Positions 42,641 through 51,427 of a stretch of DNA of 64,000 bases are shown piece by piece. The notes beneath the pieces were generated by a model. That model ran no database searches, was not told where the DNA came from, and worked only from the letters and a program-made list of their open reading frames with translations. The position numbers were made by a program, and so were the translations under genes. How positions within the stretch are numbered: position 1 is the first letter of the stretch; the number at the start of each line of letters is the position of its first letter. This DNA is from Halobacteriales archaeon QS_1_68_20 (GTDB lineage: Archaea; Halobacteriota; Halobacteria; Halobacteriales; PXRE01), in the NCBI GenBank assembly GCA_003021085.1, contig PXRE01000033.1, positions 110,597 through 174,596 on the forward strand, given 5' to 3'.

Positions 42641-42746
42641 GGGTGGAGGTGGGCGGTCGACGCCGTTATAGGTTCGGCTCTGCCCGCCGAAACCGTCGCG
42701 CCACTCGAAGCAAAAACTCACCAATCGGCCCGCCGTCCCAGCGATC

Positions 42747-43195
42747 GTGACTACCCGGAGGCGGTTCCTGGCCATCGGTGCGACTGCGGGGTGCTTCGGG
42801 AGCGCAGGGTGCCTGATCAACCTGTCTACGCAGGACGATCACCCAGACGGCCGCCGGTCGAGCGACGAGGTAGATACCCGCAGCCTGACGCTCTCGAAGG
42901 CCGGCCCGGGGACGCTGGCCGACGCCAGCGAGGTTCACAGCGGCTGGGTCCACGTCGTCGCCCACGGCGAGACGTACGACCTGGAACTCGCCACGACCGA
43001 GGCGTCCGAGGCCCCAAACCGGCCGATCCCGCCGCCGGAACCGGGGAGTTCGGCACCCGGATCACCGGGTCGGGCACCCTCCCGGCCGACTTCGAATCGC
43101 TACGGGTCACCGCCAACGGGGAGACGCTCCGGACCGTCGAGAACGAGGGGACGATGCCCGTGATGCGTCCGCTCCCCGGCCCGGTGGACGGCTGA
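42747..43195 (+). pseudogene. Frameshifted Tat lipoprotein
   Basis: GTG start, Tat motif TTRRRFLAIG and lipobox (GSAGC near residue 22), then an acidic mature start. Frame 1 runs well to about ATTEASEAPN (near 43017). The plausible continuation GEFGTRITGSGTLPADFESL...LPGPVDG lies in another frame and stops at 43195. The total length, 449 bases, is not a multiple of three, so there is one base missing or two extra near 43013-43045. A sequencing indel would give the same picture. No domain recognised. Confidence 0.6.
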
Positions 43196-43250
43196 CAGAC
43201 CTGGAGCCGGTACGTCCGCCGAAATTCTGCGTCGAGGACTCGCCGTCGAC

Positions 43251-43566
43251 CTACGTGAACATCGAGTCCTCGGGAAGCTCCCGGCCGGAGATCGGTTGTT
43301 CGCCCTGGCTCAGCGCCTCCCCACGGCTCGAGAGTTCCGCGTAGAACCGCTTCATCTGCTCGGCGGACTCCCGCATTCCCGCTGTCGACGGTGAACTCAC
43401 AGACGCCCTCGATGGCGTCCAGCATGAGGAGCGCGGCCGACAGGTCCGGACCGGGCGGGTGCGTCGGCGTGACGAACGCGCCGGTCGGGGGCGCCTCGCC
43501 GTCCAGCGCCCGGAGGACCAGTTCCGCGACGACGCCGTCGAGGAAGCCTCCTGTGCCATGTGTCAC
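43251..43566 (-). pseudogene. PAC2 family protein remnant (N-truncated and frameshifted)
   Basis: GGFLDGVVAELVLRALDGEA, GAFVTPTHPPGPDLSAALLM and LDAIEGVCEFTVDS form the C-terminal half of a haloarchaeal PAC2 (proteasome assembly chaperone) protein. The tail RESAEQMKRFYAELSSRGEA...ISGRELPEDSMF is in the next frame, so a frameshift lies near 43385. The N-terminal half, including the usual Gly-rich start, is missing upstream. Non-functional remnant. Confidence 0.65.
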
Positions 43567-43692
43567 CCACCCACGTCGCTGTAACACTCGACGTACCACC
43601 CGCTGTCGGGATGCCTGTGGCGTAGTGACGGTCTCCTGGCCGGGGAGACGGATGGCCAAACTTTGAGTAGTGCGTTGACCCCAAGCGAACCT

Positions 43693-45720
43693 ATGAGCAC
43701 GTCCTACGGCGAGTGGCCCTCACCCGTCTCCGCGTCGGCCGTCGCGGCCGGCGGCCTGGACCTCGGTCACCTCGAACTGGACAGCGAAACCGCCTACTGG
43801 CTGGAGCGCCGGCCAGACGAGGACGGCCGCGGAGTCGTCGTCCGCCAGGGATCCGACGGGTCGCCCGGGGCGGTCACGCCCACGGACCACGACGTGCGGA
43901 CGCTGGTCCACGAGTACGGCGGCGGCGACTTCGCTGTCCGTAACGACACCGTCGTCTACGCCCGCTTTTCGGACCAGCGCCTCTACCGGACGCGTGCCGG
44001 GTCCGACGACACGTCGGCCGGCGAAGATCCGACGCCGATCACGCCCGAACCGCCGGTCGAGCGCGGTGCCCGGTACGCCGACCTGGCGTTCGTCCCCGGT
44101 GAGGACCGGGTCTACTGCGTCCGGGAGCGCCACTACGGCGAGGACGTCGAAGAGAACGGGGAGGCAGTCAACGAACTCGTCGCCGTCGACCTGGGCGAGG
44201 AGTCGGCCCCGGACGTCGTCGCCAGCGGCCACGACTTCTACTCGTTCCCGCGGGTGTCCCCGGACGGGACGTCCCTGGCCTGGACGACCTGGGACCACCC
44301 GCGGATGCCCTGGGACGGCACCGAACTCCACGTCGCCCGGATCGAGTCCGGCGGGAGCCTCGCCGACGAACGGACCGTCATGGGCGGCCCCGAGGAGTCG
44401 ATGTTCCAGCCGACCTGGGGGCCGGAGGGCGACCTGTTCGCCGTCTCCGACCGGACGGACTGGTGGAACGTCTACCGGATCCCGGGGGCCGACGACGGCG
44501 AGGTCGATCCGGAACCTGTCCGCGAGGACGACGCCGAGTACGGTACTCCACAGTGGGTCTTCGGTCTGTCGACGTACGCCGTCCTCCCGGACGGTCGGGT
44601 CGCCACGTTCAGGCAGAACGGCGACGACCAGCAGTTCGGCGTGATCGACCCCGCCGACGGGGCGTTCGAGCCTCGGCCGGCCCCGATCGAGGCGTTCGCC
44701 AAGCCGCGCCTGCGCGCCGACGGCGACACCCTGCTGGCGGTCGGCGGCGGCCCGACCCGGCCCGAGAGCGTCGTCAGGTGGACGCTCGGCGAGGGTGCAG
44801 ACGGAATGGGTACCGAAGTCCTCCAGCAATCGTTCGCCGTCGACGTCGACGCGTCGTACCTCTCGGAACCGGAGGCGATCACGTTCCCGACGGGCGACGG
44901 CGAACGGGCCCACGCCGACTACTTCCCGCCGACCAATCCCGACGTCGAAACGCCGGGGGACGAACGCCCGCCGCTGGTGACGATGGCCCACGGCGGGCCG
45001 ACCAGCCGGACCGACCCGGTGTTGAACCTGACCATACAGTACTTCACGACCCGGGGGTTCGCCGTCGTGGACGTGAACTACCGCGGAAGCACCGGTTACG
45101 GCCGTAGCTACCGCGACCGCCTGCGGGGGGAGTGGGGCATCGTCGACGTCGAGGACTGCCTGAACGCCGCCCGGCACCTCGTCGACGAGGGGCGCGTCGA
45201 CCCCGACCGGTTGACGATCCGGGGCCGTAGCGCCGGTGGGTTCGTGACCCTGGCGGCGCTGGCGTTCCACGACGTCTTCGACGCCGGCGCCAGTTACTTC
45301 GGGGTCGCGGACCTGCGCGCGATGGTCGAACACACCCACAAGTTCGAATCCCGCTACCTGGACGGTCTCGTCGGGCCGCTGCCGGACGCGGCCGACGTCT
45401 ACGAGGCCCGGTCGCCGGCCGCCAACGCCGACGGCATCGACGCGCCACTCCTGCTCCTCCAGGGCGGCGAGGACCGGGTCGTGCCGCCCGAACAGGCCGA
45501 CCGGATGGTCGAGTCGCTCGTGGAGACCGGAACGCCGTACGCCTACGTGGAGTTCGAGCAAGAACGGCACGTCTTCCGGAGCGCGACGGCCCGCGAGCGC
45601 GCCCTGGAGACGGAACTGGCCTTCTACGGGACGGCGCTGGACTTCGACCCGCCAGGGGTCGAGTCGCCGGAACTCGTCCGCGGCGAGTACCACAAGGAAC
45701 GCGTCTCGGTCGAGGACTGA
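43693..45720 (+). CDS. S9 family serine peptidase (acylaminoacyl-peptidase-like)
   Basis: 675 residues: N-terminal beta-propeller (about 20-380) and C-terminal alpha/beta hydrolase domain. Catalytic Ser is in RGRSAGGFVTLAAL (near 518), Asp in GGEDRVVPPEQ (near 600) and His in QERHVFR (near 634); HGGPTSRTDPV is the oxyanion loop. Cytosolic, no signal. It cleaves short peptides after N-terminal blocking groups or di/tripeptides. The ATG MSTSYGEWPSPVS is preferred to an upstream in-frame start. Confidence 0.93.
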   Translation: MSTSYGEWPSPVSASAVAAGGLDLGHLELDSETAYWLERRPDEDGRGVVVRQGSDGSPGAVTPTDHDVRTLVHEYGGGDFAVRNDTVVYARFSDQRLYRTRAGSDDTSAGEDPTPITPEPPVERGARYADLAFVPGEDRVYCVRERHYGEDVEENGEAVNELVAVDLGEESAPDVVASGHDFYSFPRVSPDGTSLAWTTWDHPRMPWDGTELHVARIESGGSLADERTVMGGPEESMFQPTWGPEGDLFAVSDRTDWWNVYRIPGADDGEVDPEPVREDDAEYGTPQWVFGLSTYAVLPDGRVATFRQNGDDQQFGVIDPADGAFEPRPAPIEAFAKPRLRADGDTLLAVGGGPTRPESVVRWTLGEGADGMGTEVLQQSFAVDVDASYLSEPEAITFPTGDGERAHADYFPPTNPDVETPGDERPPLVTMAHGGPTSRTDPVLNLTIQYFTTRGFAVVDVNYRGSTGYGRSYRDRLRGEWGIVDVEDCLNAARHLVDEGRVDPDRLTIRGRSAGGFVTLAALAFHDVFDAGASYFGVADLRAMVEHTHKFESRYLDGLVGPLPDAADVYEARSPAANADGIDAPLLLLQGGEDRVVPPEQADRMVESLVETGTPYAYVEFEQERHVFRSATARERALETELAFYGTALDFDPPGVESPELVRGEYHKERVSVED

Positions 45721-45882
45721 CGGAGCGACCGCCGGCCCGGATAGTTCGGCCACCGCCTGGTCTGCCGATCAACTAGCGACGATACGTTACGTGCCCACAC
45801 GCGTCGAGAGACGCTAATCGGCCCGCAAATCGGGTAGGGATAGCTATATACTGGTGAGTATTTTGTATACAAGCTCAATAAA

Positions 45883-46699
45883 ATGAAGCGTAGAGACCTA
45901 CTCGAGACGTTTGGCGGATCGGCGGAAGCACTCACCCTCGCGACTGACCCGGCCCTTGCGGATCGGCCAGAGCCGGCGCGCACGATCAGGCTCGACCGGC
46001 GTGGCCGTCCTCGCGTGGGGTACCCTCGTCCTGGATCGGCCAGAGCCGGCGCGCACGATCAGGCTCGACGGGGCCGGTCACGAGGGCCTGTCGGAGGCCA
46101 CGGTGACGCTGTTCGAGGACGGGCAGGCGAAAGTAGACATGCACGGCACCCGGCCTGCGGACGCGACCGCCCCCGCGGGGTTCAGCGTCCTCGTGGAAAA
46201 CCTCCGGGACGCGGCCGCCAGGCGGGTCCTCGAGCAGGCGACCGCCCGCATCGAGGCCGTCCCGACCGAGTAGTTCGGGCCCAACCCGACCGTCGATGAC
46301 GGTGACGGCCTGTCGGGATCGGGGTCCAGCGGTGACGCCGGCATCGGCACCCAGAGCCACGGCGGCAACGACGGACAGGGCGACTACGAGGGCGGCATCT
46401 GGGTCCGCTCGGAGGACTGGGTCGACATCAACCTCGGCATCACCGAGGGCTGGATCGACTGGACGACCAGCGGCGGCGAGGTCCTGAGCCTCTTCGACCC
46501 GGGGCTTCCCCCGGAAGGGATCGGGTTCTACGTCGGGTTCTTCGCGTGGCTCGCCGCGCTAGCGGGAATCATCGGGACCGCCGCGGTCCGTACGCCTCGC
46601 GTCGGCACTGGTCGCCTCCAATGGTCGCCGCCGGCGGCGTCGTCGCACTGTTCGTCGTCACTACCGCCATCGAAGCGGCCGCGGCGTTGCTCGTGTAGG
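45883..46699 (+). pseudogene. Decayed membrane protein gene with 73-bp duplication
   Basis: Start MKRRDLLETFGGSAEALTLA follows an AT-rich promoter (TATATACT near 45846, TTGTATAC near 45863). A 37-bp segment is repeated at 45960 and 46033; removing the 73-bp unit joins ...RPEPARTIRLD to GAGHEGLSEATVTLFEDGQ in one frame. That frame runs to VPTE and a TAG (46271-46273), after which it continues open for more than 100 codons (FGPNPTVDDGDG... GIGFYVGFFAWLAALAGIIG). The last hydrophobic segments (VVALFVVTTAIEAAAALLV) are in yet other frames. So duplication, a nonsense codon and at least one more shift. Original function unknown; Gly-rich spacer plus membrane helices. Confidence 0.6.
45960..46069. 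repeat. 37-bp direct repeat (73-bp offset)
   Basis: Identical 37-bp copies at 45960-45996 and 46033-46069, starting GGATCGGCCAGAGCCGGCGC, separated by 36 bases. It looks like a local duplication inside a gene rather than a mobile-element target site. Confidence 0.85.
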
Positions 46700-46716
46700 T
46701 CGCTGTCCCGCGCACT

Positions 46717-48438
46717 TCACTGGTATCGTCCCCGACCTTCGATTTCTCGCAACTGGTCGAGGACCCGCTCGTCGCCGGCCTCGCGGTAGCCGCCCTCGAA
46801 CGCCTCGATGGTGGCTGGCGGGTCGTCCGCGGTCCCCGCCAGCGCCTGCTCGAAGACGTGCAGGTCCATCGCGTAGTCCTCGACGTGGTCGGTGTAGAAG
46901 CCCAGGCCGAAGTCGATGAGGAAGACCCCGGGGTCGCCGGCGTCGGTCTCCGAACTATCTTTGCGCACCCGGACGTTCCGCGTGGTCGGGTCGCCGTGGA
47001 CGAACCCCGCGCCGTGGATGGCCGCGAGGTGCCGGCCGACCGCGCGGACGCGCTCGCCGGTCAGCGCCCGGCCGAGGTCTGCGTCGCCGACCTCCTGGAA
47101 CGTGATGGTGGCCTCCTGGAGGTCGACGTCGCGGACCACCGGCGTCGGGACGCCGTGGCGGCGCGCCTCGCTCGTGAGGCGGGACTCCATGACGGTGCGG
47201 TCACGCCGGAGTTTCACGTCGAGTTCGGGATGGCGGTAGTCCTTCGGGAGGCGACGCTTGACGACCGTCCCGTCCTCGATGACGACGACCGCCTCCGCGC
47301 CCCGGACCTCGCGCTGTTCTGGTGGGACGCGGGCGACCGACTCGCCCTCGTCTCGCGGGCGTCGCCCGCTCGCCCCGTCGGCGGGAGCCGCCCACGGCTC
47401 CCGCCCGCGCCAGGTGACGGGTACCTGGTCCGGCCGGAAGTCCGGATCGACGCGGGACTCCTCGACCGGCAGGGTGTCGCCCGCGCGGTACATCTTCGCG
47501 CCGAGGACGGCAATCATCCCGGCGTTGTCACGCAGAAAGCGGTCCTCGGGGACGTAGAAGTCCGCGCCGCGGTCCTCGCACGTCCCCCGGAGCATCGCCT
47601 GGAGCCGACGGTTCTGGCCGACGCCGCCGCCAAGCACCAGTTCGTCGCTCCCCGTCAGCGAGAGCGCTCGCTCGCTCACCTCCGCGAGCATGGCGAAGAT
47701 GGTCTCCTGCAGGCCCGTGCAGACGTCCTCCACGGGCCTGCCGCCGTCGTAGGCGTCCTTCGCGGCGCTCATGATCCCCGAGAAGGAGAAGTCCATCCCC
47801 TTGACGACGTAGGGGAGGTCGACGTACTCGCCCTCCTTCGCCGCCTCCTCGACCTTCGGACCGCCGGGGTGGGACCACCCGACGTGGCGGGTGAACTTGT
47901 CGATGGCGTTGCCGACGCCGGTGTCCATCGTCTCCCCGAGGACGCGGTAGCGGCCGTCGTGAAAGCCCAGCACGTGTGCGTTCGCGCCGGAGGCGTTCAG
48001 GCAAACCGGCGAGGACAAGCCCGAGCGGTGCCGGCCGATCTCGAGGTGCGCGACCATGTGGTTGACGCCGACGAGGGGGACCTCGAGCGTCTGTGCGACC
48101 GCGCGCGCCGCGGTGCCGGCCACCCGCAGGCAGGCCCCCAGGCCCGGACCGCGCGAGACGGCCACGCAGTCCACGGGCGGGTCGTCGGGGCCACGGTCGG
48201 GGTCCTCGCGGGCCAGTTCGCGGGCGTGGTCCAGCGCCGTCTCGACGACCCGGGGGACGTGCTCCTGCATGTGCTCGGCGGCCTCCCGGGGGTGGATGCC
48301 GCCCGACTCCGGCTGGTAGGCGTCGGTCTCGATGACCACGTCGTCGGTCGCGGCGTCGTAGACCGCGGCGCTGGCCGCCCAGGCGGTCCCCTCGATGCCG
48401 AGGACGACGGGCGATTCGGTTCGTTCGCGCTGGGCCAT
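46717..48438 (-). CDS. Kae1-Bud32 fusion: tRNA t6A37 threonylcarbamoyltransferase and its kinase
   Basis: 573 residues. The Kae1 half (1-325) has the metal motif GVNHMVAHLEIG near 107, GPGLGACLRVAG, and LGGGVGQNRRL near 265. The Bud32 half (about 375-573) is a small atypical kinase with VVIEDGTVVKRRLPKDYRHP, FVHGDPTTRNV (catalytic Asp and Asn) and IDFGLGFY (DFG). The fusion is normal in haloarchaea and belongs to the KEOPS complex for t6A synthesis, the substrate of the methylthiotransferase at 38 kb. The ATG MAQRERTESP is chosen; upstream frame is repeat-like. Confidence 0.95.
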   Translation of the reverse strand: MAQRERTESPVVLGIEGTAWAASAAVYDAATDDVVIETDAYQPESGGIHPREAAEHMQEHVPRVVETALDHARELAREDPDRGPDDPPVDCVAVSRGPGLGACLRVAGTAARAVAQTLEVPLVGVNHMVAHLEIGRHRSGLSSPVCLNASGANAHVLGFHDGRYRVLGETMDTGVGNAIDKFTRHVGWSHPGGPKVEEAAKEGEYVDLPYVVKGMDFSFSGIMSAAKDAYDGGRPVEDVCTGLQETIFAMLAEVSERALSLTGSDELVLGGGVGQNRRLQAMLRGTCEDRGADFYVPEDRFLRDNAGMIAVLGAKMYRAGDTLPVEESRVDPDFRPDQVPVTWRGREPWAAPADGASGRRPRDEGESVARVPPEQREVRGAEAVVVIEDGTVVKRRLPKDYRHPELDVKLRRDRTVMESRLTSEARRHGVPTPVVRDVDLQEATITFQEVGDADLGRALTGERVRAVGRHLAAIHGAGFVHGDPTTRNVRVRKDSSETDAGDPGVFLIDFGLGFYTDHVEDYAMDLHVFEQALAGTADDPPATIEAFEGGYREAGDERVLDQLREIEGRGRYQ

Positions 48439-48540
48439 TCGCGTGCCCGTTGTCGGGGGGCCAGCGAAAAGACGACTTCGGTCTCGGGTTGATTCGAACG
48501 TTCCTCTGGCCGTCGATCCCCGGGCGTTTCCGTCGGCGTC

Positions 48541-48646
48541 GCTCTCCTCGTTCGGTAACCCGGACGGCAACAGCCAGAAAGCCCCCGCGCGCTGGACTCG
48601 GGGGACTCGCTGCGCTCCTCGGCCTGCGGCCTCCGGTGCTTACGTC
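48541..48646. repeat. Composite dispersed repeat copy 6 (partial)
   Basis: GCTCTCCTCGTTCGG, AGAAAGCCCCCGCGCGCTGG, ACTCGGGGGACTCGCTGCGC and CCGGTGCTTACGTC, the outer modules of copy 1 in the same orientation. It stops abruptly where the truncated dehydratase fragment begins. Fills most of 48439-48650. Confidence 0.7.
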
Positions 48647-48650
48647 TCCA

Positions 48651-49135
48651 GGGGCCTGGAGGCCGTCGAGGACCTGCCCGAGGTGGACGTGGTGTTCAGC
48701 CCCGGCGGCGGCTCCAGCGCGTCGGGCTACTGCCTGACCGCGGGGGAGCTAGTCGACGCCGACGTGATCGGTGTCCAGTCGGCGGCCGCGCCCGCCGCCC
48801 ACGAGGCCTGGCAGGCGGGCCACAACGACGCCCACGACCGCATGGAGACGTTCGCCGAGGGCCTCGCCACGCGGACCCCCCCGCTCACCCAGCAGATCAT
48901 GCGTGATCGGCTCGAGGACTTCCTGCTGGTCGACGAAGACGAGATCCGCTCGGCGATGTACGACCTGCTGGCTCGCGAGCACGTCGTCGCCGAGGGGGCC
49001 AGCGCTACCGTGGTCGCGGCCATGCGCCGTCGGGCCGACGAAATCGCCGGCAAGACGGTCGTCGCTCCGGTCTCGGGGCGTAGCGTCGACGTCGAGAAGC
49101 TGCTGGACGTCGCGGACGCGGTCCACGGCGAGTAA
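48651..49135 (+). pseudogene. Threonine/serine dehydratase C-terminal remnant
   Basis: From about 48651: GLEAVEDLPEVDVVFSPGGG, SSASGYCLTAGELVDADVIG, RMETFAEGLATRTPPLTQQI and TVVAPVSGRSVDVEKLL. This is the C-terminal half of a PLP fold-type II threonine dehydratase: Gly-rich phosphate loop (GGGSSASGY), EGLAT and the end strand with VSGxNVD. The N-terminal half with the PLP lysine is absent; composite repeat copy 6 sits where it should be. The open frame through the repeat has no start with support. Non-functional. Confidence 0.7.
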
Positions 49136-49161
49136 CCGATCCGCGAAACCGGGTCAGGCTT

Positions 49162-50001
49162 TCACCGGCCTTCCCACTCCGGCTCCCTGTCCTCGAGGAA
49201 CGCGTCGATGCCCTCGTTCTTGTCCTCGGTCGAGAACAGTTGCGCGAACAGTTCGGCCTCGTACTCGATACCCGCCTCCAGGTCCATCCGGGAGCCGGCT
49301 TTCACCGCCTCCTTGGCCAGTTCTAGCGCCAGCGGACTCTTCTCGGCCATCGACGCCGCGAGGCCGTAGACCTCTTCGTCCAGTTCCTCCGGCGCCAGGG
49401 CGTCCTCGACCAGTCCGATGTCGGCGGCCTCCTCGGCGTCGACCAGTTCGCCCGAGAGGATCAGCCGCATGGCCTGGCCTTCGCCGACCAGGCGGGGGAG
49501 CCGCTGGGTCGCGCCGCCGCCGGGCATGATCCCGAGATTGATCTCCGGCTGGCCGATCCTGGCGCGCTCGTCGGCCAACCGCACGTCCGCCGCCAGCGCG
49601 AGTTCGTTGCCCCCGCCGAGGCAGTGGCCGTTGACGCGGGCGATCACGGGCTTGTCCAGGTCGTCGACGTACTCGTAGACCCGGGGGCGCTTGCTCGCCT
49701 CGCGCTGCTCGATGGCGTCGCGGTCTGCGAACTCGGTCACGTCCGCGCCCGCGACGAAGGCGTTGCAGTCGTCGGACCCGGTCAGCACGACCACGCGGAC
49801 CTCGTCGTCGGCTTCCACGGCCGCCAGGACCTGCTTCAGTTGCTCGCGGACCTGGCCGTTCAGCGCGTTGCGGGTGTCCGGCCGCTCGATGGAGACGGTG
49901 GCGACGTTCTCGACCCGGTCGCCGACGGTGCAGTCGACCACCTCGCAGTCGGCGGCGACCGTCTCGGGGTCCTCGACCTCGCCGGGTTCGCCGTCGGTCA
50001 C
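49162..50001 (-). CDS. Enoyl-CoA hydratase/isomerase family protein
   Basis: 279-residue crotonase. Oxyanion elements are AFVAGADVTEF (near 92) and NGHCLGGGNELALAADVRLA (near 125). Catalytic Glu in GQPEINLGIMPGGGATQRL (near 155) is present. The extended acidic N-terminus (TDGEPGEVEDPETVAAD) is unusual. The GTG start overlaps the stop of the 3-hydroxyacyl-CoA dehydrogenase gene by four bases, so the two beta-oxidation steps are coupled. Confidence 0.92.
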   Translation of the reverse strand: MTDGEPGEVEDPETVAADCEVVDCTVGDRVENVATVSIERPDTRNALNGQVREQLKQVLAAVEADDEVRVVVLTGSDDCNAFVAGADVTEFADRDAIEQREASKRPRVYEYVDDLDKPVIARVNGHCLGGGNELALAADVRLADERARIGQPEINLGIMPGGGATQRLPRLVGEGQAMRLILSGELVDAEEAADIGLVEDALAPEELDEEVYGLAASMAEKSPLALELAKEAVKAGSRMDLEAGIEYEAELFAQLFSTEDKNEGIDAFLEDREPEWEGR

Positions 50002-50885
50002 AGTCGACCCTCCCAGTCGTCGCTGGTGCCGACGATTTCGCCGTCCTCCCAGACGTAGAAGCCCTCGCCGGTCTTCTTGCCGAGTTTGTCGGCCCGGACC
50101 TTCTGGCGGAGCAGTTGCGGGGGGCGGAACCGCTCGCCGAGTTCCTCCCGGAGGTACTCGAGGATGTCGAGGCGGACGTCGAGCCCTACGATGTCGCCGA
50201 GTTCGATGGGTCCCATTGGGTGGTTGTACCCCAGTTCCATCGCGCGGTCGACGTCCCGGGGTGCCGCGACGCCCTCCTCCAGCATCCGGATGGCCTCGAC
50301 GCCCAGGGAGACGCCGAGCCGCGAGGAGGCGAACCCGGCAGAGTCCCGGACCTCCACGACCGACTTCTCGATGCCCTCGACGTAGTCGTGGGCGAACTCG
50401 ACGATCTCCCCGTCGGTCGACTCCCCGACGACCACCTCGACCAGGTCCATGATGTGGACCGGGTTGAAGAAGTGCAGGCCGACCGACCGCGAGGGGTCCT
50501 CCAGCACGCTGGCGATCTCGGTGACCGACAGCGAGGAGGTGTTCGTGGCGATCACGCAATCCGCGGGCGCCGCGTCCTCGGCTTCCTCGAAGACGGACTG
50601 TTTGAGGTCGACGTCCTCGGGGACGGCCTCGACCACGAGGTCGGCGTCGCCGACGGCGGATTCGAGGTCCGTCGTTCCCGTGATTCGTTCCAGGGTCGCC
50701 TCCTTCTGTTCGGGGGTGACCTTGTCGCGGTCGACGCCGCCCTGGAGGTTCGATTCGATGGCCGCCAGGCCGTCCTCGACGATTTCCGATTCGACGTCGC
50801 GGAGGACGACCTCGTGGCCCGCCATCGCCGATACCTGTGCGATGCCGTGGCCCATCGTCCCGGCACCGAGTACGCCGACGTTCAT
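49998..50885 (-). CDS. 3-hydroxyacyl-CoA dehydrogenase family protein
   Basis: 295 residues. NAD fold GAGTMGHGIAQ (about 6-16), catalytic Ser/His/Asn region TNTSSLSVTEI, HFFNPVHIMDLVEVV and C-terminal YNHPMGPIELGDIVGLD with GKKTGEGFYVWE. Converts 3-hydroxyacyl-CoA to 3-oxoacyl-CoA. The ATG MNVGVLGAG is used because it begins the Rossmann strand. Operon with the enoyl-CoA hydratase. Confidence 0.94.
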   Translation of the reverse strand: MNVGVLGAGTMGHGIAQVSAMAGHEVVLRDVESEIVEDGLAAIESNLQGGVDRDKVTPEQKEATLERITGTTDLESAVGDADLVVEAVPEDVDLKQSVFEEAEDAAPADCVIATNTSSLSVTEIASVLEDPSRSVGLHFFNPVHIMDLVEVVVGESTDGEIVEFAHDYVEGIEKSVVEVRDSAGFASSRLGVSLGVEAIRMLEEGVAAPRDVDRAMELGYNHPMGPIELGDIVGLDVRLDILEYLREELGERFRPPQLLRQKVRADKLGKKTGEGFYVWEDGEIVGTSDDWEGRL

Positions 50886-51027
50886 ACTCGAACGGGCGGC
50901 GTCTGGCACCGTAAGCGTTGACGTTCGGGGCGAACACGGGGATTCGTTTTCGCTGGTTCGCTCGGCAGGATCTGCTCGGAGCTGACTCGTCCGATCCGTC
51001 GTAGCTGGCCTAACCTGGGATCACTGC

Positions 51028-51354
51028 GCGCGCGATCGACGCGCGCGAGGTTCCCGTGAGTGAAACGAACGGGGGTTCGGGAGAGCTTGCCCTCCCGGTG
51101 GTCCGGGGGCGGCGCTCGTGCCGCCCCCCTCGGCTGGGGAGGCGTGAGGCTGACCCCTCGGTCCAGTGATCGCTAGCGTCGATCCCCGACTCGACCGTGA
51201 ACACTAGCGACCACTTGACCTAGGGATGGCCACGACCCCCAGCCGATTGCGGTGCTCACTTCGCTGCGCTCCTCATCCCTCGCACGACTATGGTTCGCGG
51301 TCGCCTGCGGCGACACGCTCACCAGCGGGCGCCACCGCCGCGGCTGATCGGCCA
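51028..51354. repeat. Composite dispersed repeat copy 7
   Basis: Starts with CGCGCGATCGACGCGCGCGA, GTTCCCGTGAGTGAAACGAA and CTTGCCCTCCCGGTGGTCCG (a single diverged unit of the 50-bp element of copy 2). Then comes the 119-bp block 51132-51250 shared with copy 2, the CGGTGCTCACTTCGCTGCGC / CTCATCCCTCGCACGACT segment, GGTTCGCGGTCGCCTGCGGC (also in copy 8) and CACCAGCGGGCGCCACCGCC. It ends at the AT-rich dyad. No gene is supported in 50886-51427. Confidence 0.75.
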
Positions 51355-51384
51355 TATATGAAGATATGCACATATGTTCATATA
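51355..51384. repeat. AT-rich 30-bp dyad (D7)
   Basis: TATATGAAGATATG-CA-CATATGTTCATATA, arms matching at 13 of 14 positions. It closes repeat copy 7, 44 bases from the stop of the CDF gene. Nearly identical to the dyad at 63366. Confidence 0.8.
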
Positions 51385-51427
51385 AGCCTGTCCGAACGTT
51401 TCTAACCGAATCGCCCCAGAACCCGAT

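Noticed and set aside
45960..46069. Insertion-sequence target-site duplication
   Set aside because: The repeats are 37 bp, enclose only 36 bp and there is no transposase or inverted end; a local duplication explains it.
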